Position numbers and translations under genes: made by a program. Below, piece after piece: positions 1-8,125 of a stretch of 45,531 bases of DNA; the first letter of the stretch is position 1; each line of letters begins with the position of its first letter. The notes under the pieces were generated by a model. It saw only the letters and a list, made by a program, of their open reading frames with translations. It searched no databases and had not been told where the DNA came from. This DNA comes from Flavobacterium sasangense DSM 21067. GTDB taxonomy: Bacteria; Bacteroidota; Bacteroidia; Flavobacteriales; Flavobacteriaceae. The DNA lies in contig NZ_JMLU01000026.1 of assembly GCF_000686885.1 (NCBI RefSeq), forward strand, positions 1-45,531, in the 5' to 3' direction.

Positions 1-141
1 GCCTTCGAGTGCCTCAGGCAACAAAAAAGAAAACCTCGAGCAACAAAAAAGAAAAAATTGTAGCGGACAGCGGGACTAAAAGTCTTTATGGAATGCTATA
101 TGGCTGCTTCTAATCTTTTTTAACATTATACCTTATATATA
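1..141. other. Left-edge intergenic stretch with a 16-nt direct repeat
   Basis: No coding frame is supported here. A 16-nt A-rich direct repeat (GCAACAAAAAAGAAAA) occurs at 18-33 and 40-55, with CCTCGA between the copies. The sequence then turns AT-rich toward the thrS promoter. It is probably the 3' flank of a gene outside the window. I looked for a T-box-like leader ahead of thrS and found none. Confidence 0.4.
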
Positions 142-172
142 TTGTATGGATTTTATTATTCGTTTATATTTG
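142..172 (+). promoter_or_regulatory. Promoter of thrS (Bacteroidota type)
   Basis: A TTG at 142-144 (-33 box) is followed after 20 nt by TATATTTG at 165-172 (-7 box). This matches the TTG/TAnnTTTG consensus described for Flavobacterium primary-sigma promoters. The thrS ATG lies 21 nt downstream, so the leader is very short. Confidence 0.75.
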
Positions 173-192
173 CACCTTATAAATTTTAAACA

Positions 193-2133
193 ATGATAAA
201 AGTTACTTTACCCGACGGGTCGGTTAAGGAGATGGCTCAAGGAGTTACTCCAATGGATGTTGCGAAAAGCATTAGTGAAGGTTTGGCTAGAAACGTGATT
301 TCGGCTTCCTATAATGGTACCACTATTGAAACGACGACGACCTTAACGACGGACGGTACACTTATATTATATACATGGAATGACAAAGAGGGTAAAAAAG
401 CTTTTTGGCATTCGACTTCGCACGTGATGGCGCAAGCTTTGGAAGAAATTTTCCCTGGAATTAAATTAACACTTGGACCTGCGATTGATAATGGTTTCTA
501 TTACGATGTGGATTTTGGTGATAAAAAAATTACGGATGCGGATTTCAAAAAGATTGAAGACCGTGTGTTAGAAATTTCGAGAGAGAAGCATGAATTTAAA
601 ATGCGTTCGGTTTCTAAAGCGGAAGCATTGGAGGTTTATAAAAATAATGAGTACAAAACCGAATTGATTTCGAATTTAGAAGACGGAACCATTACGTTCT
701 GCGATCATTCGAACTTCTTTGATTTGTGTCGTGGTGGTCATATTCCGAATACAGGAATTATCAAAGCGATGAAAATTTTATCGGTAGCGGGTGCTTACTG
801 GAGAGGTGATGAAAAGAACAAGCAGTTAACTCGTGTTTACGGAATTTCGTTCCCAAAACAAAAAGACTTAACAGATTACCTAGAATTATTAGAAGAAGCA
901 AAACGCAGAGACCATAGAAAATTAGGAAAAGAATTAGAATTATTCCATTTTTCACAAAAAGTAGGTCAAGGTTTACCTTTATGGTTACCAAAAGGTGCTG
1001 CTTTACGCGATAGATTAGAGCAATTCTTGAAAAAAGCACAGAAAAAAGCAGGTTACGAGCAAGTAGTAACGCCTCACATTGGGATGAAAGACTTGTATGT
1101 GACTTCTGGCCACTATGCTAAATATGGAGCGGATAGTTTCCAACCGATTCATACACCAGCGGAAGGTGAAGAGTTCTTGTTAAAACCGATGAACTGTCCA
1201 CACCACTGCGAGATTTATAACGCTAGACCTTGGTCATATAAAGATTTACCAAAGCGTTATGCTGAATTTGGAACAGTATATCGCTATGAGCAATCAGGTG
1301 AATTGCATGGTTTGACTCGTGTTAGAGGATTTACTCAGGATGATGCGCATATTTTCTGTACGCCTGACCAATTGGATGCGGAGTTCAAAAATGTAATCGA
1401 CTTGGTATTGTATGTTTTTGGTTCGTTAGGATTTGAAAACTTCACGGCTCAGGTTTCGGTTCGTGATTTAGATAATCCGGATAAATATATAGGTAGCGTT
1501 GAAAACTGGGAAAAAGCAGAAAATGCAATTATCAGTGCAGCGAAAGATAAAGGATTAAATTATGTGATTGAAGCTGGTGAAGCGGCTTTCTATGGTCCGA
1601 AATTGGATTTCATGGTAAAAGATGCTTTAGGCAGAAGTTGGCAATTAGGAACTATTCAGGTAGATTACAATTTACCAGAGCGTTTTGAATTGTCATATAA
1701 AGGTGCTGATGACAAGTTGCATCGCCCAGTTATGATTCACCGAGCACCTTTTGGATCAATGGAACGTTTTATCGCTATTTTATTGGAACACACAGCAGGA
1801 AATTTCCCAATCTGGTTGATGCCAGAGCAGGCTATAATCTTGTCTTTGAGTGAGAAATATGAAAATTATGCGAAAAAAGTTTTAGATTTGCTAGAAATTC
1901 ACGAAATTCGCGCCCTAATTGACAACCGAAACGAAACAATCGGTAAGAAAATTAGAGAAGCGGAGATGAACAAATATCCGTTTATGCTGATTGTTGGCGA
2001 GGAAGAAGAGAAAAACGGAACGATTTCTGTGAGACAACGCGGACAAGAAGGAAAAGGAAATATATCGGTTACTATTGAGCAATTTGCGGCAATGATAAAC
2101 GAAGAAATCAATAAAACATTAAAACAATTTTAA
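193..2133 (+). CDS. thrS: Threonyl-tRNA synthetase
   Basis: Charges tRNA-Thr with threonine in the cytoplasm. At 646 aa it has the full-length bacterial layout. A TGS domain covers about residues 1-62, followed by the editing/SAD domain with an HxxxH-type motif ([11 protein letters not shown]). The class II catalytic core shows the zinc-site stretch [10 protein letters not shown], motif 2 around [17 protein letters not shown], and motif 3 around [13 protein letters not shown]-terminal anticodon-binding domain starts near LMPEQAIIL. The ATG is the first in frame after the predicted promoter. infC starts about 25 nt after the stop, so thrS, infC, rpmI and rplT probably form one transcription unit, an order common in bacteria. 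Nothing looks truncated. Confidence 0.98.
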   Translation: MIKVTLPDGSVKEMAQGVTPMDVAKSISEGLARNVISASYNGTTIETTTTLTTDGTLILYTWNDKEGKKAFWHSTSHVMAQALEEIFPGIKLTLGPAIDNGFYYDVDFGDKKITDADFKKIEDRVLEISREKHEFKMRSVSKAEALEVYKNNEYKTELISNLEDGTITFCDHSNFFDLCRGGHIPNTGIIKAMKILSVAGAYWRGDEKNKQLTRVYGISFPKQKDLTDYLELLEEAKRRDHRKLGKELELFHFSQKVGQGLPLWLPKGAALRDRLEQFLKKAQKKAGYEQVVTPHIGMKDLYVTSGHYAKYGADSFQPIHTPAEGEEFLLKPMNCPHHCEIYNARPWSYKDLPKRYAEFGTVYRYEQSGELHGLTRVRGFTQDDAHIFCTPDQLDAEFKNVIDLVLYVFGSLGFENFTAQVSVRDLDNPDKYIGSVENWEKAENAIISAAKDKGLNYVIEAGEAAFYGPKLDFMVKDALGRSWQLGTIQVDYNLPERFELSYKGADDKLHRPVMIHRAPFGSMERFIAILLEHTAGNFPIWLMPEQAIILSLSEKYENYAKKVLDLLEIHEIRALIDNRNETIGKKIREAEMNKYPFMLIVGEEEEKNGTISVRQRGQEGKGNISVTIEQFAAMINEEINKTLKQF

Positions 2134-2155
2134 GTTTAACTAAAATCTTAAAGCC

Positions 2156-2710
2156 ATAGCAATTAGAAACAACAGAGGTTTTCAACCTCGCGAAGAGAAA
2201 AAAGCAGCGCACCGTATCAACAATTTGATTCGTGTTCCTGAAGTACGTTTAGTAGGCGAAAACATTGAGCCTGGAGTTTACAAAATAGCGGAAGCCCTTC
2301 GTTTAGCTGAAGAGCAAGAAGTTGATTTGGTAGAAATTTCTCCAAATGCTGAGCCACCCGTTTGTAAATTGATGGATTATGGTAAGTTTTTGTACCAACA
2401 AAAGAAGAGAGATAAAGAACTTAAAGCAAAATCTACTCAGATTGTAATTAAGGAGATTCGTTTTGGACCTCAAACAGATGAGCATGATTATGAGTTTAAG
2501 AAAAAGAATGCCCTTAAGTTTTTACAAGATGGTGCTAAATTAAAAGCATTTGTATTCTTTAAAGGACGTTCGATTATCTACAAAGAGCAAGGACAAATTT
2601 TATTGTTACGTTTGGCTCAAGAATTGGAAGAATATGGTAAAGTAGAAGCCATGCCAGTTTTAGAAGGAAAACGTATGATTATGTACATTGCTCCGAAAAA
2701 GAAAAAGTAA
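2156..2710 (+). CDS. infC: Translation initiation factor IF-3, non-AUG start
   Basis: IF-3 binds the 30S subunit, blocks premature 50S joining and checks the start codon. An open frame beginning at a TTG (2225) would miss conserved N-terminal residues. In-frame reading upstream to the stop TAA at 2141-2143 restores a typical IF-3 N-terminus ([20 protein letters not shown]) and contains no ATG, GTG or TTG before it. The start must therefore be non-standard: ATT at 2162 (182 aa) or ATA at 2156 (184 aa, the span given). AUU starts of infC are known in other bacteria, where IF-3 represses its own translation by rejecting non-canonical starts. The N-domain, lysine-rich linker and C-domain (to IAPKKKK) are complete. 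rpmI and rplT follow on the same strand. Confidence 0.93.
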   Translation: MAIRNNRGFQPREEKKAAHRINNLIRVPEVRLVGENIEPGVYKIAEALRLAEEQEVDLVEISPNAEPPVCKLMDYGKFLYQQKKRDKELKAKSTQIVIKEIRFGPQTDEHDYEFKKKNALKFLQDGAKLKAFVFFKGRSIIYKEQGQILLLRLAQELEEYGKVEAMPVLEGKRMIMYIAPKKKK

Positions 2711-2805
2711 GCAGTTAGCAGTCGCAGTGTTCAGTAGTTAATCTGAAAACAGAGACTGAAAACTAAAAAATAATAAGTAAGATAGATTATAAATACAGGA
2801 AGAAA

Positions 2806-3003
2806 ATGCCTAAAATGAAAACAAAATCTAGTGCTAAGAAACGATTCAAAGTTACTGGTTCTGGAAAGATCAAAAGAAAACACGCTTTTAAAAGTCACAT
2901 TTTGACTAAAAAATCTAAAAAGCGTAAATTAGCTTTAACTCACTCTACATTGGTTCACCCAACAGACGAGAGAAGCATTAAACAACAATTGAATATTATT
3001 TAA
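2806..3003 (+). CDS. rpmI: 50S ribosomal protein L35
   Basis: A 65-aa strongly basic protein of the large ribosomal subunit. The N-terminus [20 protein letters not shown] and the [19 protein letters not shown] segment are diagnostic for bL35. It lies between infC and rplT as in most bacteria, separated by AT-rich gaps of 95 and 133 nt with no clear terminator, so co-transcription is likely. The ATG is supported by alignment to the family's usual MPKMKTK start. Confidence 0.97.
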   Translation: MPKMKTKSSAKKRFKVTGSGKIKRKHAFKSHILTKKSKKRKLALTHSTLVHPTDERSIKQQLNII

Positions 3004-3051
3004 TTCGTTGTTTGGTTAAAACAATTTAGTAACCCTGGAGTGGGCTGAACG

Positions 3052-3079
3052 AAGTAAAAAGTACAAAGTAAAAAGTACA
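3052..3079. repeat. Two tandem 14-nt repeats in the rpmI-rplT spacer
   Basis: The unit AAGTAAAAAGTACA occurs twice in direct tandem between rpmI and rplT. I see no promoter or hairpin tied to it. It is probably a simple-sequence expansion in a non-coding spacer. Confidence 0.7.
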
Positions 3080-3136
3080 AAGTGCGGAGTTTATAAGTGT
3101 TGAGAAACCGCCTTACTGCAAAAAACATTTAAAATT

Positions 3137-3481
3137 ATGCCAAGAGCAACAAATTCAGTAGCTACTAAAGCTAGAAAAAAAAGAGTATTAAAACAAGCCA
3201 AAGGTTTCTTTGGAAGACGTAAAAACGTTTGGACTGTAGCTAAAAACGCGGTAGAAAAAGCAATGGCTTATGCTTACCGTGATAGAAAACAAAACAAAAG
3301 AAATTTCCGTGCTTTATGGATTACGCGTATCAATGCTGGTGCACGTTTACATGGTATGAGTTATTCTCAATTTATGGGAAAAGTAAAAGCTAACAATATC
3401 GAATTGAACCGTAAAGTTCTTGCTGATTTAGCTATGAACCACCCAGCTGCTTTCACAGCTATCGTTAACAAAATTAAATAA
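3137..3481 (+). CDS. rplT: 50S ribosomal protein L20
   Basis: A 114-aa basic protein that binds 23S rRNA early in 50S assembly. The start [24 protein letters not shown] and the block [20 protein letters not shown] are typical of bL20. It is the last gene of the thrS-infC-rpmI-rplT cluster and is followed by a strong intrinsic terminator. In enterobacteria and Bacillus this operon is controlled by L20 or L20-leader RNAs. I could not recognise such a leader here. Confidence 0.97.
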   Translation: MPRATNSVATKARKKRVLKQAKGFFGRRKNVWTVAKNAVEKAMAYAYRDRKQNKRNFRALWITRINAGARLHGMSYSQFMGKVKANNIELNRKVLADLAMNHPAAFTAIVNKIK

Positions 3482-3515
3482 TTACGTCTAACTCAGTTTA
3501 TCTTACTTATATATT

Positions 3516-3544
3516 AAACCCCGATGAAAATCGGGGTTTTTTAT
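3516..3544 (+). terminator. Intrinsic terminator after rplT
   Basis: The stem AAACCCCGAT / ATCGGGGTTT, with a short GAAA-type loop, is followed by a T-run. It lies 35 nt downstream of the rplT stop and ends the translation cluster. Confidence 0.88.
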
Positions 3545-3600
3545 TTGTAATAAGTTTGATTGTGGGCACGGAATGCAATTCCGCGCAAGCGGGCGGTTTT

Positions 3601-4176
3601 TTATTCACAATGTGCACATAGTAAATTATATGTACTTATTGAACCACCAACTTGTCTACTTTTAAAATATTCTTTTTCTATTTTTACTTTAGTATCAAAA
3701 TCATAGCAATTCAATTCATTACTTTTATTACAAGTCGAAAAAATATAATACGGCATTTTGCAACAAATCCAATTATTATTTGGTTCAATTTTAATAATAC
3801 CTTTTTTGATTAAGGATTCTATTTCTTTTTGATTTTTTTTCTTACTTAAAGGTTTTTCAAAATCATAGAAAATTACATCTAAACCATTAATTTTTTTATA
3901 AATAAAATCATTTTTGATTCGAAAAGGAATACAAGATTCTGTTAATTCAATAATTCTGCCAGATCTTCCTATTTCTTGAGTACAAATCAAAAGTTTACTT
4001 TCTTTATTTTTAAGATTTAAAATTGTATCACATATTTTTTTAGAGTTAATTACAAAATTTGAAAGCGATTCTAAATTATCAATTGTCTTTATTCCTTTCC
4101 TTTCTGAATTATTACAAGAAAAAAATAAAAATATTATGAAGAGTACTATTGTGATAATTGATATTTTTTTTGACAT
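3601..4176 (-). CDS. Hypothetical lipoprotein
   Basis: A 191-aa protein of unknown function. The N-terminus MSKKISIITIVLFIIFLFFSC is a lipoprotein signal peptide with the predicted lipid-modified cysteine at residue 21, so the mature protein should be membrane-anchored. The rest is soluble, rich in Lys, Ile and Asn, and carries several cysteines (ICC, STC, NCY, CAHC) that could form disulfides. A -7-like box (TATATTTG, plus coordinates 4215-4222) sits upstream on its strand. It is more AT-rich than rplT and rlmF on either side, which suggests a strain-variable gene. No family was recognised. Confidence 0.75.
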   Translation of the reverse strand: MSKKISIITIVLFIIFLFFSCNNSERKGIKTIDNLESLSNFVINSKKICDTILNLKNKESKLLICTQEIGRSGRIIELTESCIPFRIKNDFIYKKINGLDVIFYDFEKPLSKKKNQKEIESLIKKGIIKIEPNNNWICCKMPYYIFSTCNKSNELNCYDFDTKVKIEKEYFKSRQVGGSISTYNLLCAHCE

Positions 4177-4315
4177 TTTTTTGAATTAAAATTACCATTC
4201 GCTTAACGTATTATCAAATATAAGAAATTTAATTCAAAACATTAAAAACCATCCTAAAACACAATCATTCATTATTCCACAGAATTCAATACCTTTACAC
4301 TTTAAAAACAATACT

Positions 4316-5221
4316 TTGAATACTACCAAAACCATAACCGGCTTTCATCCGAAAAACAAATATCACGGCAATTACGATTTTAAAACTTTAATCCAATCTA
4401 ATCCAGATTTAGCGCCATTTGTTGCGGTAAATGAATATGGAACCGAAACGATTGATTTTGCGAATCCTGATGCGGTGAAAATGTTAAACAAAGCGTTGTT
4501 GTTGCATTATTATGGTTTGAAAAACTGGGATATTCCAAAAGGATTTCTTTGTCCACCCATTCCAGGACGAGCAGAATATATTCATCAAGTTGCCGATATT
4601 TTGGAAGATACATATGGCACGCTTCAAACCAAGCATAAAATTCGCATTTTAGATATCGGAATTGGGGCGAATTGTATTTATCCAATTATTGGTGTGTCGG
4701 AATACGATTGGCGCTTTGTGGGTAGCGAAGTTGATAAACAAGCTTTTGAAGCGGCTCAGGAAAATATCAATTCAAATCAGAAATTAAAAGAAAACGTTAC
4801 GTTGCGATTGCAAACTTCTAAACGAAATATTTTCAAAAATATCATTCTTCCAGAAGATCAATTTGATATGACGATTTGTAATCCGCCTTTCCATAGTTCA
4901 AAGGAAGAAGCGAATAAAGGTACGATTCGAAAAAACAAGAATTTAGGTATTGAAGATTCGAAGAAACCAACGTTAAACTTTGGTGGCGTAAATAACGAGT
5001 TATGGTGCGAAGGTGGCGAACTAACATTCATCAGTAATATGATATATGAAAGCGTGCATTTTAAATCGCAATGCAAATGGTTTTCATCTTTAGTTTCTAA
5101 AAAAGATAATTTGAAACCCTTGCTTTCACATCTTAAAAAAGTAAAAGCAACCTACCAAATTACAGAAATGAAACACGGGAATAAAGTGAGTAGAATTTTG
5201 TTTTGGACGTTTAAGGAGTAA
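4316..5221 (+). CDS. rlmF: 23S rRNA (adenine-1618-N6)-methyltransferase RlmF
   Basis: Methylates N6 of a single adenine (A1618 in E. coli numbering) in 23S rRNA using S-adenosylmethionine. At 301 aa it matches the family. The opening FHPKNKYHGNYDFKTLI is the conserved RlmF N-terminus. The SAM-binding loop is seen as ILDIGIGANCIYPI, and the adenine-N6 catalytic motif as ICNPPF. The only plausible start is TTG at 4316, since no in-frame ATG precedes the conserved FHPKN block. A -7-like TACCTTTA at 4290-4297 lies close upstream. It stands alone between a lipoprotein gene and a DUF1569 gene. Confidence 0.93.
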   Translation: MNTTKTITGFHPKNKYHGNYDFKTLIQSNPDLAPFVAVNEYGTETIDFANPDAVKMLNKALLLHYYGLKNWDIPKGFLCPPIPGRAEYIHQVADILEDTYGTLQTKHKIRILDIGIGANCIYPIIGVSEYDWRFVGSEVDKQAFEAAQENINSNQKLKENVTLRLQTSKRNIFKNIILPEDQFDMTICNPPFHSSKEEANKGTIRKNKNLGIEDSKKPTLNFGGVNNELWCEGGELTFISNMIYESVHFKSQCKWFSSLVSKKDNLKPLLSHLKKVKATYQITEMKHGNKVSRILFWTFKE

Positions 5222-5335
5222 TAGGTTTTAAATTTTTTCAATAGTTCTCGATACATTTTGTATTTATAAATCTTAGGATTTAGAAATACAAAACACTCGA
5301 AGTGACGTAAGAGTAATATATTAACAAATAACATT

Positions 5336-5797
5336 ATGCAAGAATTACATAAGCTTTTAGATCAATTAGAATCGGATATTTCGTCTTTTGAGAAAGTGAA
5401 TTTAGCGGTTTCTTCGGGAAGTGTGGGTTGGCATATTGCGCATAGCTTAAAAACGATTGACCAAATTGTAACGGCTTGTAAACATTCAAATCCGTCGGAA
5501 TATCAATGGCATTTTAATTTTAAACGCTTTTTGATTATGTCAGTAGCGAAAAAGATTCCAAGAGGAAAAGCAAAAGCTCCAAAAATCGTAAGACCTGAAG
5601 GTGATATTTCTCCTGAAACTTTGGCTTTAAGTTTAGAAAAAGTGAGAGAAAATATTAAGGATTGGAAAAGTTTGGATAAAAATGCTCATTTTCCGCATCC
5701 GTTTTTTGGAATTTTAAATAAGAAAGAGACGGAAAAATTCTTGATATTACACACCAGACATCATGTAATGATTATAAAGGATATCCTCAAAAGTTAG
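5336..5797 (+). CDS. DUF1569 / DinB-like protein
   Basis: A 153-aa cytoplasmic protein resembling the DUF1569 family, which has the DinB-like four-helix fold. The blocks SVGWHIAHSLKTIDQI near residues 30-45 and HTRHHVMIIKDIL at the C-terminus supply the spaced histidines that form a metal site in DinB-like proteins. The substrate is unknown; DinB-fold relatives include thiol-dependent transferases. Its stop lies only 6 nt from the stop of the convergent gene on the minus strand, with no visible terminator between them. Confidence 0.8.
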   Translation: MQELHKLLDQLESDISSFEKVNLAVSSGSVGWHIAHSLKTIDQIVTACKHSNPSEYQWHFNFKRFLIMSVAKKIPRGKAKAPKIVRPEGDISPETLALSLEKVRENIKDWKSLDKNAHFPHPFFGILNKKETEKFLILHTRHHVMIIKDILKS

Positions 5798-5803
5798 TTC
5801 CTT

Positions 5804-6490
5804 TTATAAATCTCCTAATAAAACATCGTCTTCTTCATTATCGTTTTTATGTAATTTAGAAGTAAAAAAAGCATATTCTCTATATATCATAAATTGAAAT
5901 ATGATATAAAAAACGGTATTGAAAATCCAAATATCAATATGAGGATTTTCAATTAAAACCAATTCTAGATTCCCATAAAGAAAAATAGACACACTACAAA
6001 GAAGGTATAAAATCAATCCAATTGAAAAATTATAGTAATAATGTACCTTATCCATTTCTTTATAAATGAAATAAAAAGCATATACAACTAAAATAAAGGA
6101 TGTTGCTATAATTTCGTATTCATTAAACCTCCAAAACAAACTCGGGTCAAAAATGTACATGACTGCTAAAATCGTCATTTGAATTAGATAAACAAACAAG
6201 ATAATTTTACTTATAAAATTACTTCCAATAAGTTTATGATAGAGATAACTCAAAAAAGTAAATTGAAAAATGAAATAAAAGTGAGATATAAAAAAATTCG
6301 AATTGGGCTTTAAAATTCCAATAACATGACAAGCTACTTCAATAATAGAAAGAGTAACTAAATAAATTAAAAAAACTTTTGAAATTTGTTTTTTAATCTG
6401 ACTATTTCTCAAAAAAAGAATCGTATTGAAAACTAAAAAAAATAATCCCAATAGACTAATAACAAAAGAAAATAAATATTTGTTTTCCAT
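5804..6490 (-). CDS. Multi-pass membrane protein, paralogue of the gene at 9592-10227
   Basis: A 228-aa integral membrane protein with about seven hydrophobic segments and a charged C-terminal tail (HKNDNEEDDVLLGDL). Function unknown. It is clearly related to the membrane protein at 9592-10227. Aligned pieces are HFYFIFQFTFLSYLYHKLI versus HFYELFQFVILSYFFSLLL, DPSLFWRFNEYE versus DPNLFFEYNLLE, and YYYNFSIGLILYLL versus FYYGNLGLLFYLF. It starts 5 nt after the stop of the 425-aa secreted protein upstream, so the two are probably co-transcribed. The paralogue sits directly ahead of a histidine kinase, which hints at a sensory role, but no domain is recognised. Confidence 0.85.
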   Translation of the reverse strand: MENKYLFSFVISLLGLFFLVFNTILFLRNSQIKKQISKVFLIYLVTLSIIEVACHVIGILKPNSNFFISHFYFIFQFTFLSYLYHKLIGSNFISKIILFVYLIQMTILAVMYIFDPSLFWRFNEYEIIATSFILVVYAFYFIYKEMDKVHYYYNFSIGLILYLLCSVSIFLYGNLELVLIENPHIDIWIFNTVFYIIFQFMIYREYAFFTSKLHKNDNEEDDVLLGDL

Positions 6491-6495
6491 AGAAA

Positions 6496-7773
6496 TTAGG
6501 TTTTTAGTTTTTTCTTTCTAGCCGCTGGAAAAAGTACGTTATTCAAAATCAAACGATAACCCGGAGAGTTTGGATGTAAATCTAAAACCGTAGGCGCATC
6601 TCCTACTCTATGTTGATAATCTTCTGGATCGTGACCGCCATAAAAGGTGAACATTCCTTTTCCTTTGGTTCCATGAATGTACCTTGCTTCTCCATTGATT
6701 TTACATTCACCCATCACTAAAACATTCGATTTTATTTTTTCAGCATCAAAAGCAGTAGTTTGTCCCATAAAGCCTTTTACTAATTGCGTATGATTTTGGC
6801 ATAACATGGTAGGAATTGGATCCCATTTTGCCGAATATTCCATCAAAGTGAAGTAGTCTTTATCCATAGAAAAAGCGCCTTTTCCGTGTTGCTCTGTAGT
6901 ATCAATATCGGAAAATTCGTAAACCATTGGATTACGAACTAAAGTATAATCTTTGAAAGCAAACGTACTGGTGTAATCTATTTTAGCTTGATAATTGGCA
7001 TCGGAATCATCTCCATCAAACATGGGTTCACAAATATCAACACCTTCTGCTGAAAGCGCAATATCAAAACTATCGGTTGCCGAACACATCGCAAACATGA
7101 AGCCGCCACCAATTACAAAATCTCTGATTTTTTTTGCAACAGCCAACTTTTCTTCCGAAACTTTATTGTAACCTAACTTCTTTGCCAAAGCTTCAGCATC
7201 AGCTTTTTGTTGGATGTACCATGGAGTGCTTCTGTAATTTCCAAAAAACTTACCATATTGCCCTGTAAAATCCTCGTGATGTAAATGCAACCAATCGTAC
7301 AATAATAGTTGGTCAGACAAAACTTCTTCATCGTAAATTTCGGTGTATGGAATTTCGGCATACGTTAACACCATGGTTACGGCATCGTCCCAAGGTTGTT
7401 TTCCTTTTGGAGTATATACCGCAATTTTAGGAGCTTTTTCCAAAACTACCGTTTCCATATTTTGCGATGGCGAACTGATATCTTCTAAAATTGAATTCGT
7501 TGCTGCATCAGATAATACTTCAAAAGTTACGCCTCTAATTTGACATTCTTTTCTGATTTCTGGAGCATCAGGTAATAAAAACGAGCCGCCTCTGTAGTTT
7601 AACAACCAACTTACTTTATAACTTTTATCTAAAGCCCAATAGGTAATTCCGTATGCTTTTAAGTGATTTTGTTGACCTTCAGCTTCCATTGGCAACAACA
7701 CAAAAGCTGCTTTACTCGAAAAAGAGCAAAGTAAAAAAAATATAATATATAAGCTGAGCGCTTTAGATTTCAT
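6496..7773 (-). CDS. Conserved secreted protein (often labelled asparagine synthetase B)
   Basis: A 425-aa protein with a cleavable signal peptide (MKSKALSLYIIFFLLCSFSS) and therefore exported. I believe homologues in Flavobacteriia databases carry the name asparagine synthetase B, but I see neither the Ntn glutaminase start (Met-Cys) nor the SGGxDS PP-loop of true AsnB, so I do not endorse that function. Conserved-looking blocks include WLHLHHEDFTGQYGKF, FVIGGGFMFAMCSATDSFDIAL, and FTFYGGHDPEDYQHRVGD. The glycine-rich FVIGGGFMFAMC piece recalls class I glutamine-amidotransferase-like folds. The downstream membrane gene starts 5 nt after its stop. Confidence 0.75.
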   Translation of the reverse strand: MKSKALSLYIIFFLLCSFSSKAAFVLLPMEAEGQQNHLKAYGITYWALDKSYKVSWLLNYRGGSFLLPDAPEIRKECQIRGVTFEVLSDAATNSILEDISSPSQNMETVVLEKAPKIAVYTPKGKQPWDDAVTMVLTYAEIPYTEIYDEEVLSDQLLLYDWLHLHHEDFTGQYGKFFGNYRSTPWYIQQKADAEALAKKLGYNKVSEEKLAVAKKIRDFVIGGGFMFAMCSATDSFDIALSAEGVDICEPMFDGDDSDANYQAKIDYTSTFAFKDYTLVRNPMVYEFSDIDTTEQHGKGAFSMDKDYFTLMEYSAKWDPIPTMLCQNHTQLVKGFMGQTTAFDAEKIKSNVLVMGECKINGEARYIHGTKGKGMFTFYGGHDPEDYQHRVGDAPTVLDLHPNSPGYRLILNNVLFPAARKKKLKT

Positions 7774-7843
7774 AGGTTACGGATATAATCGACTAATTTA
7801 AAACATTTCTAGGAAAAATCATTTATCGAAATGTTAAAGTAGT

Positions 7844-7907
7844 ACCCCCGTAAAAATACCTGGTTACCCCCGTAAAAATACCTGGTTTGAAAATCAGGTA
7901 TTTTTAC
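7844..7907 (+). promoter_or_regulatory. Tandem repeat plus 13-bp palindrome, operator-like
   Basis: A 22-nt unit containing CCCCCGTAAAAATACCTGG is repeated in perfect tandem at 7844-7865 and 7866-7887. The second copy runs into a perfect 13-bp inverted repeat: GTAAAAATACCTG at 7872-7884, a 10-nt spacer, and CAGGTATTTTTAC at 7895-7907. The 29 bases 7879-7907 recur exactly, on the other strand, upstream of qatA. Both copies end about 25-26 nt ahead of a -7 box. That position suits an activator-binding site. The tandem second site may allow cooperative binding. Confidence 0.7.
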
Positions 7908-7910
7908 TCT

Positions 7911-7940
7911 TACACAAGAATATTTTTTATTATAGTTTTA
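7911..7940 (+). promoter_or_regulatory. Possible weak promoter of the 45-aa ORF
   Basis: TAGTTTTA at 7933-7940 is one base off the TAnnTTTG -7 consensus. The -33 region has only TTA/TAC, not TTG. Such a weak -33 box directly below a palindrome is typical of promoters that need an activator. The 45-aa ORF begins 24 nt downstream. Confidence 0.4.
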
Positions 7941-7964
7941 CAAATATCAAAATAAGAAAGAAAG

Positions 7965-8102
7965 ATGAACACCAACAGTAGTAATTTATCGTTAATAAAC
8001 TCGAAAGAAATGAAATTGTTAAAAAGAATCGGATATATAGTGCTTATTATAACTATCCTGGTGTATTTTGTTTTAGTTTTTCAATTCTGTAGAATTTATT
8101 AA
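7965..8102 (+). CDS. 45-aa single-span membrane peptide
   Basis: A short open frame with a polar N-terminus (MNTNSSNLSLINSKEMKLLK), one strongly hydrophobic segment of about 20 residues (GYIVLIITILVYFVLVFQF), and a short tail (CRIY). A second Met at residue 16 could be an alternative start. It is transcribed away from the 425-aa gene and toward the response-regulator gene, with the palindromic element and a -7-like box upstream. I recognise no family. The coherent amphiphilic layout and its promoter-like setting argue that it is real, but it is short enough to need confirmation. Confidence 0.5.
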   Translation: MNTNSSNLSLINSKEMKLLKRIGYIVLIITILVYFVLVFQFCRIY

Positions 8103-8125
8103 TTTGCAGTATTAAAAAAAACAAA

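Noticed and set aside
1..192. T-box or other amino-acid-sensing leader upstream of thrS
   Set aside because: No T-box bulge sequence, no terminator and only a 20-nt leader after the promoter; T-boxes are not expected in Bacteroidota.
2711..3136. L20-type autoregulatory leader in the infC-rpmI-rplT spacers
   Set aside because: The spacers are AT-rich with tandem AAGTAAAAAGTACA repeats and show no convincing long-range stem or pseudoknot.
7343..7543. 66-codon plus-strand frame inside the 425-aa secreted protein gene
   Set aside because: It is antisense to a well-supported gene, has no promoter match and no recognisable protein features.
6496..7773. Asparagine synthetase B function for the 425-aa secreted protein
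   Set aside because: It has a signal peptide, no N-terminal catalytic Cys and no SGGxDS loop, so the usual database label is not supported by the sequence.
7844..7887. Two tandem 22-nt repeats as a possible CRISPR fragment
   Set aside because: The copies touch each other without spacers, only two exist, no cas gene is near, and the unit recurs as a promoter element upstream of qatA.
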